64,000 nt of DNA from Cyathus striatus (Eukaryota > Basidiomycota > Agaricomycetes > Agaricales > Nidulariaceae), in the NCBI GenBank assembly GCA_025738555.1, contig JAOVFP010000009.1, positions 248,001 through 312,000 of the forward strand. Direction: 5' to 3'. Each line of letters starts with the position of its first letter. Position 1 is the first letter of the stretch. The position numbers and the translations under genes are program-made. Under the pieces are notes generated by a model. The model saw only the letters and a list, made by a program, of their open reading frames with translations. It did no database searches and was not told the origin of the DNA. Of this stretch, positions 34,369-47,400 are shown one piece after another.

Positions 34369-37300
34369 GTCGGCAATGAGGAGGACAATCCAAGGACAAT
34401 CGCTAATTCTTGGTCGATTCGCAGAAGTGCATGTTTACACCTGTTTGTCTACGACCTTAATACGTTGATCATCACAACTCCGACGTCCTAGTTGAACTTA
34501 CTTCTCCAACATTCAGCGCCACTGGCAACTGCAGTCAACAATACTTACGTTCTAAACCAGACGTTCCTGCTGAAATGTTTATCATGAAAGTAAACTTTGA
34601 GTCGTCTTGGTTACTACAAATTCGTTGCAGGAAAAAATTATTAGTGCACGAAGTCCGAAACCAAAGTATTCCGAGATCGCCACCTCTTCTCTTGTATTGC
34701 TGCTTATCAGCGCTTGCTTTATTATACGCTCCTCCGTAATCTCGTAATGTGTGAGTATCTTTTATGGTCTTTTAAAATGATATTTAAGCCGGTTATTAGC
34801 TTTATAGCCGATGTTTCTACCCACCGCGGGAACTTGCTTCTATTTCCTTTGATGATATTGAGAAGATATGATGAAATCAAAATCTCTTCAACGTATTTTC
34901 TCAATATTATCGATTTTAAAATATTTTCTTCGTATCTTCTTTGTATCGAAGTGTTGGTGGTTGATGTGGGTCGTAAGAGGCTCTGGCTCTGAGCATACAC
35001 CTGGTGACTATCTCATTCTGGAATATACCGAGTTTCAAGAGAAAATCAGGGGAATAACGCTACCACCGGAGCTGTATATGATGTACGTTGTACAGGAAGT
35101 ACTAACAGGATTACTCCCTAAGGTATCCTGTACCTGTGATGCTGATTGTTATCCTGGACCGAGTTCAACCCCGACTGCAAAGAATTATTTTAGGATTCAT
35201 CACTGTTCTCCTGACTTAATTCTAGTACAAATGCAACAACTGATGCGTACTGTATACAGTCGAAAAGCAGTACTCCGATGTGTCTCAATCTTCATAGGTG
35301 AAGAAGTTGTGGAGCCAGTTCAATTTTATGATATTACCCTTCTACTTCTCTGAGATTTCTCCGTAATCCCCACGGGGTATGTGAATTTCCTTACATATAA
35401 AGGACGTTGATATTGTATCACCGCGAACTTCGTAAGTATCGTCATAGATGTTTACCGGCAATTTTACAGGACCTTTAAAATATATACAGTTAGTACTTCC
35501 GTACTACTGCACTAGTATGTTTTTGGAAATTTTGGGACGGCTGATCTCACCATAGACCCCTCCGGCGTTCCCCAGAGATCATTATGGTGTTTTGAGAATC
35601 TAAAATCTTTTACTACTCAAATAATGATTGCAAGCGTTACACGTTTGGTTCCGGTGGTCCCACACTGGTAGTTGATCGTGTCGCGAATTGGTACGCGCCT
35701 CGGGATTTCTTTGCAGAAAAAGTGAACTGTACCAACGCAATGATGAAGCTTACTCGACACGAAAACCTTACATTTTATCAGTTTCATATAAAGTCGACCT
35801 GTGCACTTTAAAATCAAAGACAGCCGGCAGCAATTATGGACTAATAAAATGATGTCAGTGCGAATGCCACACATATAAATAACCCCCAAACCAGTGGGAT
35901 GTCGTTAAATATGGTCTCCCACAGTATGTTGCCAGGGGCATAATGAATCTTATCTATGTTTATGTATATGTTTAACGCTCATTGACATACTTTACCTTAG
36001 ATAATAATAGAAAAACGGATACTAGAGGCAGAATAACTTATTGCTTGAATAATAAAATTAAATACACGTTCGAATATCTGCTGTTCAAACTCTACTGTTT
36101 AGATGGTTCAAAATGCACAGTCGACTCGCTTTTTGCTCCTATCATTAAGTAAATTGAAAGGGTAACAACGCCGTTCCCTTAAGACGGTCAAATAAAAGTT
36201 CAACAAACGGCGAATCAATGCCATTTACACCTAAAGATACTGTTACAGCTTGCGGCTTGAAATTAATGGTTAATGTCAATTATTTTGCCTCGACCTGAGA
36301 ACTTCTTTGAAAGGTGGGATAATATTTCTTAGAGCGCGATTTCATCACTTACTATGAGCGATATCACCGAGCTACAAGGAAGTTCGTTCACCGTCCTAGA
36401 AGTTCTAGACCAAAAAAGAGATCGGCGAAACAGCTTTCCCATTTTTCAACTCGGGTTTGAACCATCCACGTTTAATTGTAGCCTGGGGGCTTGCTGGTTC
36501 AGAAGCTTACCGATCAAATGCCCAGATTCAGATCTTCTCTTCAAAAATAGCGATGGAATGATGAGGACCTGTAAAAGATCTTTTGTCTTACTCTTCATCT
36601 ATCCCAAGATGTGGCAAGAATTATGCGGCGGTTTCAGGCCACCGGGGGGGGGAGAATGATACGTTACCCCAAGACCAAAACGGCAGCGTTTCTTACTATA
36701 CGCAGAATCTGCAGCATGATAAATAATTAGAACGGAGTGGTTAGCGATCTAAAGCCGACCGAACGACAGATTGATAGATACGCGTACCTTCATGCCACGA
36801 TATATCATGAATCATGAATATGTAAGTACCAAGCTGAACGTGGAGTACTACTTACCAGGACTATACATATCGAATTTGATGTTGCAGTCTGTCAGCTAAG
36901 ACGGATATTAGTAACCAAACGGAAGGCCAACAAATATCAAAGCTTACTGTGCAATGGAGAATTGATGGCGAGACATAACGTGTTCCAGTCAATGCAAGTA
37001 TGTAAAAAAACATATCTATATACGAAATGATATTCGGGAGGAAGAGTGTATTTTCACCGCTTCTACAAGGTTTGATGATTGCCATGACTTTTAAAAAAGG
37101 TAGTGCTCAAAATGGTCGGCGCTGGATAGCACTGTGATAGCGCTAAGTATGGGCGTGGCGAAATCCCTTAATCGCGAACGGTCGCCCCGTGTGTACCTGC
37201 GATTAAGAAGCACAGCATTCAGTGATGACTCAGAAGAAGGTTCTGTAGTCCATGGTGTCGGGTGATGCTTGCCAGCCGCACAGGCATTGCCCGGATTGTA

Positions 37301-37577
37301 TGAATAATACAATAAAAAGTGGAAGAAGGATAGAAGAAAGTGAGAGAAAGTGCTGTGGACATTTGCTTGGATGCAGGTCGGATATTTCCGAGTTACGAGA
37401 TATGTTGTTCTAAACTTGGCCAAACATTGGAGTTGGCTGAATGCGACAATGATGTCTGAGGAACCCGAAGTTCGAACCGCGTGCGTCTGTGCGAACGTAA
37501 CTTTCGCACTGATACCAAGGAGCAGGTTGCTCTTTCAATCACCGCAGCCACGTCTTTAAGTTTAACTGTCTTTAGAC
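34369..37577. other. 3.2-kb stretch without a supported gene
   Basis: AT-rich. Open frames on both strands overlap at 34714-35000, where an imperfect palindrome (GATATTGAGAAGAT and ATTTTCTCAATATTATC, about 34850-34910) keeps both strands open. Frames at 34868-35353 and 36354-36659 have no recognisable motif. No transposon remnant was identified. Confidence 0.4.
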
Positions 37578-39811
37578 ATGTATCGTCTAACACCGCGTTC
37601 AATTTTCGCCGCCATTGTGCTCCTGGGTAAGTCTAGATCTATTAATCTAAGCGTGTACCTTCCTGACATATATCGGTGTAGTTACAGCAGATATATTTAC
37701 AAACGCGAGCGGTGATCATATTCCTCTGAAAATCCCCAAGAGACTTTCAGGGAAGTGCGCGCGTCCTGCTGACGCGCCCACGGATTTGACGTGCGCCAGG
37801 TCTGCACAGCTTCAAGGGCCCATAGAATTTAATGCCATGCATCCGCTTGCTGTGTCTGAGTCAGAACTTGAAGCTCCTTGCGCATATCTTGGTGGCGTAA
37901 GTACCCAAATCCAGGCTGACCACCCGCCGCTTGAAATCACTCCACTCATTGTATCTGGCCCTTCGAACAATCGTGTCGATTTGGTATTTTTCTCCGATGG
38001 CTGTGAGTTTGAATTGTCGCAGGCTATGCAATACAATAACGAAAGCGTTTTCGCTCAGACTTGCGTGAGGAAAAAGAAAAGTTTATAGAAGACGCTGGAC
38101 GCCTTGCACAGGATGTCTCCAGAAATCAGACGTTTAATAGTGTAAAACCATTATTAAACTTTTGGGCAGCATTTTCTCCTAGCAATGAGGTAATTTCATT
38201 TTGTGTTCTTGATATGTCGTTTTCTGTCTGATCCCAGGGGTATTGGCAGAGTGGTATAGGTGTTGGTGGTGTACCTAAGGAGTAAGGATTGGTATCACTT
38301 CGAAAATATCACCGCTGACGAAGGCTTCCAGTACCCCGTATGGATTGTACAGAGACGGTACCGAGCTGAGAGGTGTATATTATAGTAAGCCCGAAGTTGC
38401 AAAGGCAGCATGCGACTCTCTTGAGGAACAGTGCGATTACCCGATTCTGCTAGGTGTGTACTTCGAACCAGCTCTGTTTGACATCTTACAAGATCGTCTT
38501 GCCTCGTAGGGAACGATCCATTATACGGAGGTAAACGAAACACGATCAGTAATGTTTTCGAATGCTCATTCCACGTTTTCAGGACTTGGCGGAGAATTCA
38601 CGTCAGTTTCTCTTATCATAATGGCCCTATTTATAGCTCTGATTCTTATGTCTGAAACTCTTCAAGTGTGATAACATCGTCTCTTCTAAACGGGCCCTTG
38701 GTACTCCGTCATGAACTAGGGCATTCAATTATCGATGTCGGCGAAGAGTACGACGGAGGATTCGCGTATTTCGGAGTGAACGCAGCACACAACACATCAG
38801 CCTCCGTTCCATGGGCGAAGTGGCTCACCAACACTCCAGATTCGGATTCCAACTCTGCGCGCGTGGAGCGATCTGTTATGCCCATGCAAGCATATCCATG
38901 GACAATGCTAAACACCAGCACTTCCTGGTCCGTCAAATTCCAATCATCGGGAACATATGCTCGCCATCTCGTCAGATTCTCGCTCTCTGGGCTCCCTGAG
39001 AAGACGGACCTGAGGGTTGAACTTGATGGTGCCGATCTAAACTGGGTCCCGGTGGACATTGTCGGCCTTGATCGGTGGCATTATGATATTCATGTCGAGA
39101 GTGGGTTGGGGGGTGGGGTGCACGAGCTTCGATTCACGCTGTTGAACGGTGATCGTGAAGGCGTGGCGCAGCTTTGCAGTGCGGAAATTTTGGAGTTTGG
39201 GGATGAAGATGAGTACGTACTGCTTTGACTTGGAGTTTATTTTTCAACGAACTGACTCGGACAGGTTCGTTTCGGCACCGGGGCACTACAGTCTCTTTCC
39301 TACGTTTGTCTTTCCCCGTCTTTTACATTCCATTCTAACAATAATGCAAACCGTACACAGGTACTCGGAGACAAATGAAACCTCGTACAGACCCACAAAC
39401 GAAGACTGCCTAATGCGCATAGTGACCCAACCCAATCTCTGCAAAGTCTGCCTCGAAGGTCTCTGGTTTTCCCTCCTTCGCCGGGTGGACCTTATCGATA
39501 ATGTGACGGAGGGGTGTGTCGAGCACAATGGTTCCTTAGTGAAGACCATCGATCTTTCACTCGTCCCTCTCGCACATCTGCGGGAGGAAGACGAGAATGC
39601 GTTCAAGGTGAAGGAGAGTTATACTATCACGTGGAGAAGGGCCGGTGAGGTATTGAAGGAGTTTACGAACATGACGCGGATCGAGGTGGACAATGAACTG
39701 GCTGTGGCTCAGTACACTGTTTCAGTCGAGTTTGCAACCGAGGAGGTAAGAGAGGAGAGTGATCTCCTCAAAGCGAGCCTTTCATACGGTGTCTTGGAAA
39801 AGTGCTTGTAA
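37578..39811 (+). CDS. M64-type (IgA peptidase-like) zinc metallopeptidase, secreted
   Basis: A peptidase M64 family protein, likely secreted. About ten exons. Start MYRLTPRSIFAAIVLL at 37578 gives a signal peptide split by the first intron. Then come the LSGKCARPADAP region, VDLVFFSDGYLREEKEKFIEDAG (joined across an intron), LLNFWAAFSPSNE, SGIGVGGVPKD, LYRDGTELRGVYYS, ILLGNDPLYGGLGGEFT and then the zinc site HELGHSIIDVGEEYDGG with the HExxH motif. The rest includes SVMPMQAYPW, HYSLFPT, RPTNEDCLMRIV, NLCKVCLEGLW and a beta-rich C-terminus to the stop at 39809-39811. The assembled exons give a protein of roughly 620-650 residues. All expected blocks are present and in frame, so it looks intact. 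The HExxH residues bind zinc by analogy with clan MA. Confidence 0.88.
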
Positions 39812-40269
39812 GGAAGGTTATCACAGGAGGATATATTTAAAATTGCGTGCAATGTAATTTAATACTATGTTGTAGGGTATGCAGAGACAGAGAGAAATCC
39901 GAGATACGAGAGAAAACTATACGGTAACGGTAACGGGGTAGCAGTGGGAGGTAAACTAAGCACGGGGAATGTAAGTAAGTATCGATATCAATGATCATGA
40001 GTAACAAGACCTTCGAATGAAGATGCGTCACGGACTTGAGCATGGGAAAAGGAAAAGAAGAGAAGAGATAAAGCAGAACGCGAAAGAGGGGATAAGATAG
40101 AGATACAAAGGAGTTTTTTGCGCGGGAGAAGGGCGAAGAAGAGGGAATGTGTGCGTGAAGTGGGGAAAGATGAAGCATATGTACATGGTAATAATGAGGG
40201 TGGAGGGTGGGGATCGGACCACGACAAGGAGGACGGGAGTCCCAGAACAAACGAAAAGCAGAAGAGAAA
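39812..40269. other. Intergenic region between convergent genes
   Basis: Facing 3' ends of the metallopeptidase (plus) and the CVIM-box gene (minus). The shared 458 bp should hold both untranslated regions and terminators. No gene is seen. Confidence 0.5.
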
Positions 40270-42481
40270 TCACATAATAACACACTTACAACACCCCGCA
40301 CCACCCTCCACCTCCGCCTCCTCAACCTGCATCTTCTCAACCTGCTTCCCCTCCACCGCAACCGCCGACGTCCGCGCGTCCAAATCGAGCCCCAACTCAC
40401 TAGGATCCACAGGCCTCACCTTCGGCTTCGGCTTCTCCTGCGGCATGGGCTGCTTCGAGCGTACAGGAAGCTGCGTGTTATCATGCGCAGAGGTGTATGT
40501 GGACATTTGTGGGGGCGGGGAACTGGGTTCTTCGACAACGGAATGTGGGGGCGGGTTCGGCCGGCCGAATTCGTCCATTTCGAAAGGGGCGGAGTGGTTT
40601 CGTGGAGGGCGGTATTTGGTATGGTCGTACCCGAATGTACCAGGTGCCTGTAAAGGAGATAAATTAACAGGAGGAACATAATTAGGAGTAGAAAGGCGGA
40701 AGCGTACAGGTGCGATTGCCTCGTCTATCTTCTTCGGCTGCGGACTGCCATCCGCCGTCTCGTATAGGCCATTGAGACCTTTTTGTCGCGCAACGACAGG
40801 GAGAACGACCTAGTGGAATGGTTAGCATACATGATCCATGGAACAAAGACACCTCCAAAAAGAGGAAAAAGACAAAACCTACCTCGTCCCAATTACCCTG
40901 CCGAACAGGCTGCGTCCAAGACGGAATCGCATCCTTCAAATCCTCCTGCTCTCCATCCTCATCATCCATTTGCTCCTCCTCCTCGACCCTCTTTGGCGCA
41001 GCCTTTTTCTGTTGCAGCTTCTTCCTCCCCGCAGGCGACCTGGACTTGTCCGGTGTTGAATTCGGTGATTTTGCATGCGGTTTAGGTGTGGATGATGAAG
41101 AGGCAGCAGGCGTAATAGGCGGGGGCGAAGGCGTACTGGTCGCGCCGCGCGATTCGGAAGAGCGACGAGGTATCCGTGTCCCATTTATGCTCGCATTCGG
41201 CTGCGACTTCTGGATAGACGCCTGCGTCGGTGTAGGACTGCGGGCTTCGGGCTGATACGAGTCCAAGATCTGCGCAGGAAGGGAATCAAACACGTCCCCT
41301 GCGCTCGCACCCTCCTCCTCTGAATACGCCCTCCCTCTCGACCGCGAAAACGCACCAAACTCCTTCACACTCTCCGACTCGCTCTCCAAATCGGTTAACG
41401 GGTGTTCATCCATCACAAGTTCGCCGACCTCCCTCGCACTCTGCTCATCGAGATAGACGCTCCCTCTCTCCCTTTCCTTCTTGGTGAGGCCGGCAATCGA
41501 GTCGGCGCGTTTGCGCCTGAAACGGTGCTCGTACACGTCGACCCTTCCTCTGGATATAGCTAGCGCCTTCTGATGGCCGTAATTCGCAATGTCGAGCATT
41601 TCCTGGCGCTTGCCGACGCGCAGTTCGCCGACGCCTCCATTGCGCGATGTGTCGCCGCGGTACCAGTGTTCAAAGGGGCGCTCTTCAGAGTCGGTGCTGG
41701 CCCTGGGAGGTTGTTCGGCCGGGATGTAGGACATTGCAATGCTGGAGGTGCCGGTGGAGATGGAGTTGAAGGGGGGCTGTTCGTGCAAAAGACCTAGACC
41801 TAGGGAGGAGGTGTGGGGGACAAGGAAGGAGCTTTTTGAGGAGGCGGTTGATTGGTCTGTTGTGGTGGTGGTTGGTAGGGGTGGTGGTGGGGAAGTGGAC
41901 GTGCTCGCAATGGTGTGGATGAGGGAGGCAGAGCTGGCGTTGGTTGGGCGCGAGGCGACGGGTATGCGGGTGGGTTTTATGCCGTCCTTTCGACGTGGGA
42001 GGATGGAGGATTCGGAAGTGTAGGGCTGGGAGTAGGTTCTTGAGCGTTGGAAAGTGGGCGCTGCGGGTGGTGGTTTCTTGGAAGACGAGGGAGTTGGAGT
42101 GGCCAAGGTGCCGTTTGCACGAGGGTGGTATGATGTGGACGGGGGTGGCATTGAGCGATCGGGGGGCTGAGTAGGGTGATAACCGTTGAGCGTGGCTGCG
42201 GTGGTGGCTATCTGGTGGGAGCGATAATCGGTGGATGGGGAGGCGGGCTCGGGGCGAGAGTTTTGGCGACGAGGGGGTGGATCGATTGGGACGGTATCTT
42301 CGAGGGAGGAGAGGGAGATGGCTGAGATGCGACGTGCGAGGGTGCGGCTCTCACTTTCGAGACCTGTGATGACATTAGGATGATAGTGCGGGGTGGTTGG
42401 TCACGTACGCTTGCGCAGGGCTGGGACAACCTCTTCGTCCCACGATGGACCTGCATGCGTCGCTGTTTGGGTGAGGGCCAT
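40270..42481 (-). CDS. Large low-complexity protein with C-terminal CVIM prenylation box
   Basis: Three exons (42481-42409, 42363-40883, 40809-40270) join in frame to 697 aa. The N-terminus MALTQTATHAGPSWDEEVVP is followed by a helical ESESRTLARRISAISLSSLE block. Next is a long Ser/Pro/Thr-rich disordered region. A more ordered patch follows: EHWYRGDTSRNGGVGELRVG, the neighbouring MLDIANYGHQKALAISRGRV, then YEHRFRRKRADSIAGLTKKE. Then a Lys/Glu-rich stretch, IPSWTQPVRQGNWDE with VVLPVVARQKGLNGLYE across an intron, and a Pro-rich tail ending GCCKCVIM. The last four residues, CVIM, form a CaaX box expected to be farnesylated. The preceding cysteines could be palmitoylated, so the protein should sit on a membrane. 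It looks like a basidiomycete-specific scaffold, but I do not recognise a function. A purine/pyrimidine microsatellite (42497-42560) lies in its 5' flank. Confidence 0.82.
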
Positions 42482-43266
42482 GGCGAGTATGGGGAGGAGG
42501 AAGGGAAGAGAAGAGAAGAAAAGAAAAGAAAAGAAAAGGTCAGAGGAGAAGAAGAAGAGAATGAGAGTGTGAGAACCCCGATTAGGACACCAAAGACCCA
42601 AAAGCTACAGTCTAGGAAAATATTCTAAATATACGCCCTTTCAACACTCTGCTCGTCGTGTTCAGCGGTGAGGTCGTCGTCGTCGTCGACCAACGGCTAT
42701 TTACGTCTGTTTGCTTATTTTCCCCGGAGATTGCTCTTCGCTTCGTCCCCTTCTTCCATTGTACGTACTCTTGACCGGGCGCATGACGCCTCCATTGTGT
42801 CTGCTCGGCCATGGTGTAGCCTTAGCCAGACTGCGCTGATTATCGTCGATCCATTGCTCTTGCTGAGCCCACTATATGGTGCGATTGTAGCAGTAGTGTT
42901 TCAAGAAAGAATTGTATTCGTGATATCCAAATGTACTTTAATTTTACAACCCATCAGATGAACATCATCCAGTCCATCCTTCATCTTGTCCTCCGAGCTA
43001 TGTTGAATGTTCCCGTTTCAAAAATATGAAACAATTCAGCGACATGTCAGTTGAGCTCATCACGAATAACATATCAGCAATCCACTGATTACGGTCATCA
43101 TAGGACCAGTCTTCTGTGCGCAGTTCACTATTACGACTCCAGTTCAATTCGGGTCGCGACGCGCCAATTTATAATTAGACGCCCAATTGTTTGTCCCACA
43201 CGCCCCAACCAAACAACCATTCCAAAACTTTCCACCATCCGAACGCGTCCAACTCGCCCCTCCAAA
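42482..43266. other. Divergent intergenic region (shared promoter)
   Basis: About 785 bp lie between the start of the CVIM-box gene (minus) and the start of the mitochondrial ribosomal protein gene (plus). No coding frame has support. Promoters of both genes must lie here. Confidence 0.5.
42497..42560 (-). repeat. Purine/pyrimidine microsatellite in the 5' leader of the CVIM-box gene
   Basis: On the plus strand this is an AAGAG/AAAAG run with GAGAA triplets. On the minus (coding) strand it is a CTTTT/CTTCT tract directly upstream of the ATG at 42481. CT-rich leaders are common at basidiomycete transcription starts. Confidence 0.6.
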
Positions 43267-44148
43267 ATGTCCCGCTTTGCAAAGGCTACAACAGAAATAA
43301 CCCGCTTCGGCCGCACCAAAACACCCTACCGTCTAAAATACGACGACCGTCTCAAGCTCCCCATCCCCCACGTCCCCATCATCACCCGCCAATATGCCCC
43401 CTCGCGCCTCGAAGACCACTACCACACCACCCTCGCAGACGACCTCATGTACATGACCTACAAGCACCAATACGGTCCACAAAGGGAACCCCGCAAAATA
43501 AGACTAACATACGACCCGGAGGATCCCTACTCCAAGTTCAGACGCAACCCACCCGTGGGCGGGACCACCCATCTCGCTCGCAAACCCGCTCCTCCAAGTA
43601 CACCGGACAACGTCATCCGTCTCGAAAAAGTCGCACTGCACATATTCGCAAAGGAGGCCGTGGCGAATAAAGCTAATTTGCTCCCTGCCATTATGCAGCT
43701 CCGCGTGCTGAGTGGGGAGACGGAACATGGGGGCGGACAGCGCGCCGTTGAAGGTGTCCAGGTGATCCGAGCGAAGAAAGCTGTGGGTGGGTGGTTGAGG
43801 CCTGGTGTTCCCTGTGGTGCAAAGGTCGAGCTGAGGGGAGCGAGCATGTACGATTTCATAGCGACACTTACCGAGTTTGTGTTGCCCCGTCTCAGGGACT
43901 TTGATGGTATCGTCCTCCCATTCGCCAGTTCCAACCAGAAGATTCCGTCTGCCGTGTCGGGTGTTGTTTCCTTTGGTTTACCACCCCAGGCCGTTGGTTT
44001 CTTCCCCCAGATTGAGGTCAACGTCGATTCCTATTCCAAGTTGTTCGGTATGCACATACATTTCGTCACCAATGCCACCGGCGTCGGTGCACAGGACAGG
44101 GCAAGGGCACTCGTTAGTGGCTTCCAGATTCCCTTCATTAGGCAGTAG
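43267..44148 (+). CDS. mrpl7: Mitochondrial large-subunit ribosomal protein uL5m
   Basis: An intronless gene of 293 codons. It encodes a mitochondrial 54S ribosomal protein of the uL5 (bacterial L5, yeast MRPL7) family, part of the central protuberance of the large subunit. Seen: a basic N-terminus usable as a mitochondrial presequence; YDPEDPYSKFRRNPPVGG; then the L5 core with VIRLEKVALHIFAKEA and LLPAIMQLRVLSGE; the block VELRGASMYDFIATLTEFVL followed by PRLRDFDGIVLP; VVSFGLPPQAVGFFPQIEVN; and GMHIHFVTNATG near the C-terminus. The ATG at 43267 was chosen because family N-termini start here. Upstream codons in frame have no family resemblance. Confidence 0.93.
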   Translation: MSRFAKATTEITRFGRTKTPYRLKYDDRLKLPIPHVPIITRQYAPSRLEDHYHTTLADDLMYMTYKHQYGPQREPRKIRLTYDPEDPYSKFRRNPPVGGTTHLARKPAPPSTPDNVIRLEKVALHIFAKEAVANKANLLPAIMQLRVLSGETEHGGGQRAVEGVQVIRAKKAVGGWLRPGVPCGAKVELRGASMYDFIATLTEFVLPRLRDFDGIVLPFASSNQKIPSAVSGVVSFGLPPQAVGFFPQIEVNVDSYSKLFGMHIHFVTNATGVGAQDRARALVSGFQIPFIRQ

Positions 44149-44404
44149 TTGTGCTTTCTTGTGAGTTAGATCCCTCTTTTGTATGTCAAGCCTAATGTGA
44201 TCGTACAGAATTTATATAATGTCTTTTAATCATTAAATATGCTGCCTGAGCTAAAATGACAGTGTGATGACGCATAATAGAAATTATGGTATGCAAAGGA
44301 GTGTATGTGAGACGTATTACTAGAATGAGTGGATGAGGAACATAAAGGAGAAAAATGTACACATTATAAAGATCCGCAAACAAAAAATCAATTCCAAGAA
44401 AAGC

Positions 44405-47400
44405 TCAACCACCCCACCGCGATCCTGATTCGTTCCCAGAAAACGACGAGTTATACCCAGGATTCGGATTCGAACTCGACCGCGTTCCCAACCCCGCAAT
44501 CGGCTGCTCCTGCTCATGCTGCCACGAAATATCTCCCAACCGATGTCGCACACTGCTCCCAGTCCTCGACATCCTCGTCCCAGTACCCATCATCCCCAAC
44601 CGCGACCCAGGAGTTCCATGAGCCTCTCCAAGCGAATGCCCATTCCCCAACGGGCTCGCATTCGTCTCAGATGCAGTCCTTCGCATCCGCTTCGGTGCAA
44701 TTCCACCCGCTGGGCTCTTTCCTTCAGGCGACTTCTTCCCGGAAGGCCGTAAGGCAGGTTTAAGCACAGGTACAATCTCCCTCGCCAATTCCCGCACGAG
44801 CACCGCCCCATCTCCACCCCCTCTGCTCAGACGCTCCACCACGCCCAGGAGCCCGTACCGCTCGACGAGCACGGCGCGGTTCGGGTGCACCTCGCACACG
44901 CTCTTGAGCAGACGGAGGAGGTTGAGCCGCACCACTGCCCGCGAGTTGTGTCCTAGGCGATCGATGATGCGTTTAAAGAACGCAGAGGACTTGGTCATGG
45001 CTATGGTTATTGCTGCTGAGATACGTGTGATTTTGAGGAACGGATCCAGCAGGTTCTCGAATGAGTTGGCTTTGCAGCTGACGAAGCATTTCAGTAGTGC
45101 ATCCATGGCGGAAGGCTTGAGCAGTTCGTCTTCGACGCGGGCGGTTTCATCCATGAGCCATGATAGAATAGCTTCCAAGGCGCTGACTTGGAAGTATGGA
45201 TCGTCCAGAAGACGTATGTACATCGTAAGACCATCATGTTGCCATAGAAGCTTGCGACAGCTCTTTCCTGCACTTGCAAGATCGCAAAGAATGGGAAGAG
45301 CAAACTGCTTGAGCGGCGAACTGGTCTCAATGACACGCTTGAGGCAAGGTATAATTCCAGCCTGTACGGCTTCTTCTTGGCGAGACTTGTTAAGACGACA
45401 AAGATTATAGCAGGTTTGGAAGACATGGTTCGAGACTTCGGTGCTGTGCGGGCTAGTGGACTGCTCGTCGAGGATGCGAATGAGGATCTCGAGAGCATTG
45501 GCATTTTGTAGGACTTCAAGGAGCATGGCGTTCATGGAGAGATGCTTGACCGCTTTTAACATTTGGACTAGACATTCTGGTTCGAGAAGTTCACATGCAC
45601 GTAGGAGGCCTGTAGACATATTAGTACTTGTACAAAAAGCAATACAGATACCTACGTCGAATGACTTTTCTAGTTCCCAGCGCATTCCGCACATGAATAT
45701 CCGATTGCGAGACCTGACAGAATACCAGCAAGATCTGTATGATTTTCATCTTTGTCTCCTGCGACGGTGTCTCCCTACTTGCCATAACATTCAGCAGGGC
45801 AGATGATAACGGGTCTAATAAGCCTTCTCGGATGAACATTCGACAGAAATCGTTCTTGGTGGTGGGGCTTTGAAGTTCAAAGACACTGCCAATACCATTG
45901 AGTGCGTGAATAACAAGGTCAGTTTGTTCAGTATAATCTTCGTCCAAAAGGTCGACTAAGACACGAAGGCCGCGACATCTGTGCAACTGTCAGAGAAGGG
46001 CATGGGGAGGGAGTAATGAACACTAACGAGATAAACATTTGCAGGGTAAGCACGGATGTATGACACAACAATCGGATGAAATTCGATGCTTCCAATCTGC
46101 ATTCTGAAGGGTATTTTTTGGATGTGAACTCCATCATAACCGGAATACCACTACGCGTTTTGTCAGTCACCCTCACGCATATACAAGCGGGATACCAACC
46201 CAATCAGGCAGAAACTCTCCAAGAATCCGATATCCTCTGTTACCAACTGAAATGCCTCATCAGCTACCGATAAACCCCAAGCCAGGATATAACGCACCAA
46301 GTTAATGATATGTAAGAGCTTCATGATCACCTCTCTCGAACACCGTCCCTCCAGAACCTCTAATATCGCCAGCATGCCATGGGACGACACTAGATGCACC
46401 TGCATATCCGGTGTTTCATTTAATATCGCCAACTATTCTCCAGTATCAACATGCAATCTAAACGTTTGAGAATAACAAATAACGCACCAACTGATCACAA
46501 GCCTCTCTTAGCTGGAAATCCGGTGCGGAAGGCGTCAACTCATCGATCAATTGGTTGACCGAGTTCGTAAGGCGAGCATATTTATCCCTCTGCAAGTTCG
46601 CCTCCAAGTCCTCCTCAGAGAACCCTTCGTCGATCTCAGCAAATGGATCTTCTTCGTCCGAGTCCTCGTCTCCCCGCCAGGATTTATTCGAAAGACGGGT
46701 ATTAAGTTGTAGAGTTTGCATGGACTGTTCAGTTGCTAAGCATAGATTATCAACAAGCAGAACGGGTTGAATGAAATGAGTACCTACTTGTCCCACTGGG
46801 TTTCCCAAAGACGTCTTCATAGTCCTCTTCATCGTCCTCGGTATACTTACCAAACTCGTGTTTCACTTTCTTCGCCTCAGCTCTCCCAAACGAACCACTA
46901 GCAAACGAACCAGACCTAGAATGACCCGGTGTACCTGATGGTCCCGGAACAGGACTTAACGAGGACCGCGACTGCTTTCGCACCAAGCTTGGTAAAGGAG
47001 CAGAAAGTGGCCCGGGAACATTTCCTAGACCGATGGTTTTGATATCGTCGGGGTGGAAGAGACCTTTACGAGGAGGGTTTTTCAACTGCGTCATGGCTTC
47101 AATATCAAACAGCTAGGAAGGGGAAAGGAACAGTACCTTGAAACCGGCCACCTTCTCCTCTAAATCATCTTCCTCAGCTGCCAAATCAGAGTAGTCCTCT
47201 ACAATAGGTGCTATGTCTGCGGCAGGCGGCTGTGCAAGTGGAATTGACCTCTGTCCAGGACTCCTCGTAGGTCTAATAGTCTGCAAGTTGTCGTTATCTT
47301 CTGGCTCGGGGGCATGCTCATCGGCTGTAGTCTTCTCGAGTGCTGTAATGACGAGTAAGCATGTTTCAATTTTACAGGAATAAACAGCATACCTTGTAAC

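Noticed and set aside
34714..35000. Nearly complementary open frames on both strands
   Set aside because: Explained by an imperfect palindrome and AT-rich codons. No coding signature.
43051..43266. Upstream in-frame ATG for the mitochondrial ribosomal protein
   Set aside because: The extra 72 residues are unlike the family. The ATG at 43267 matches expected N-termini.
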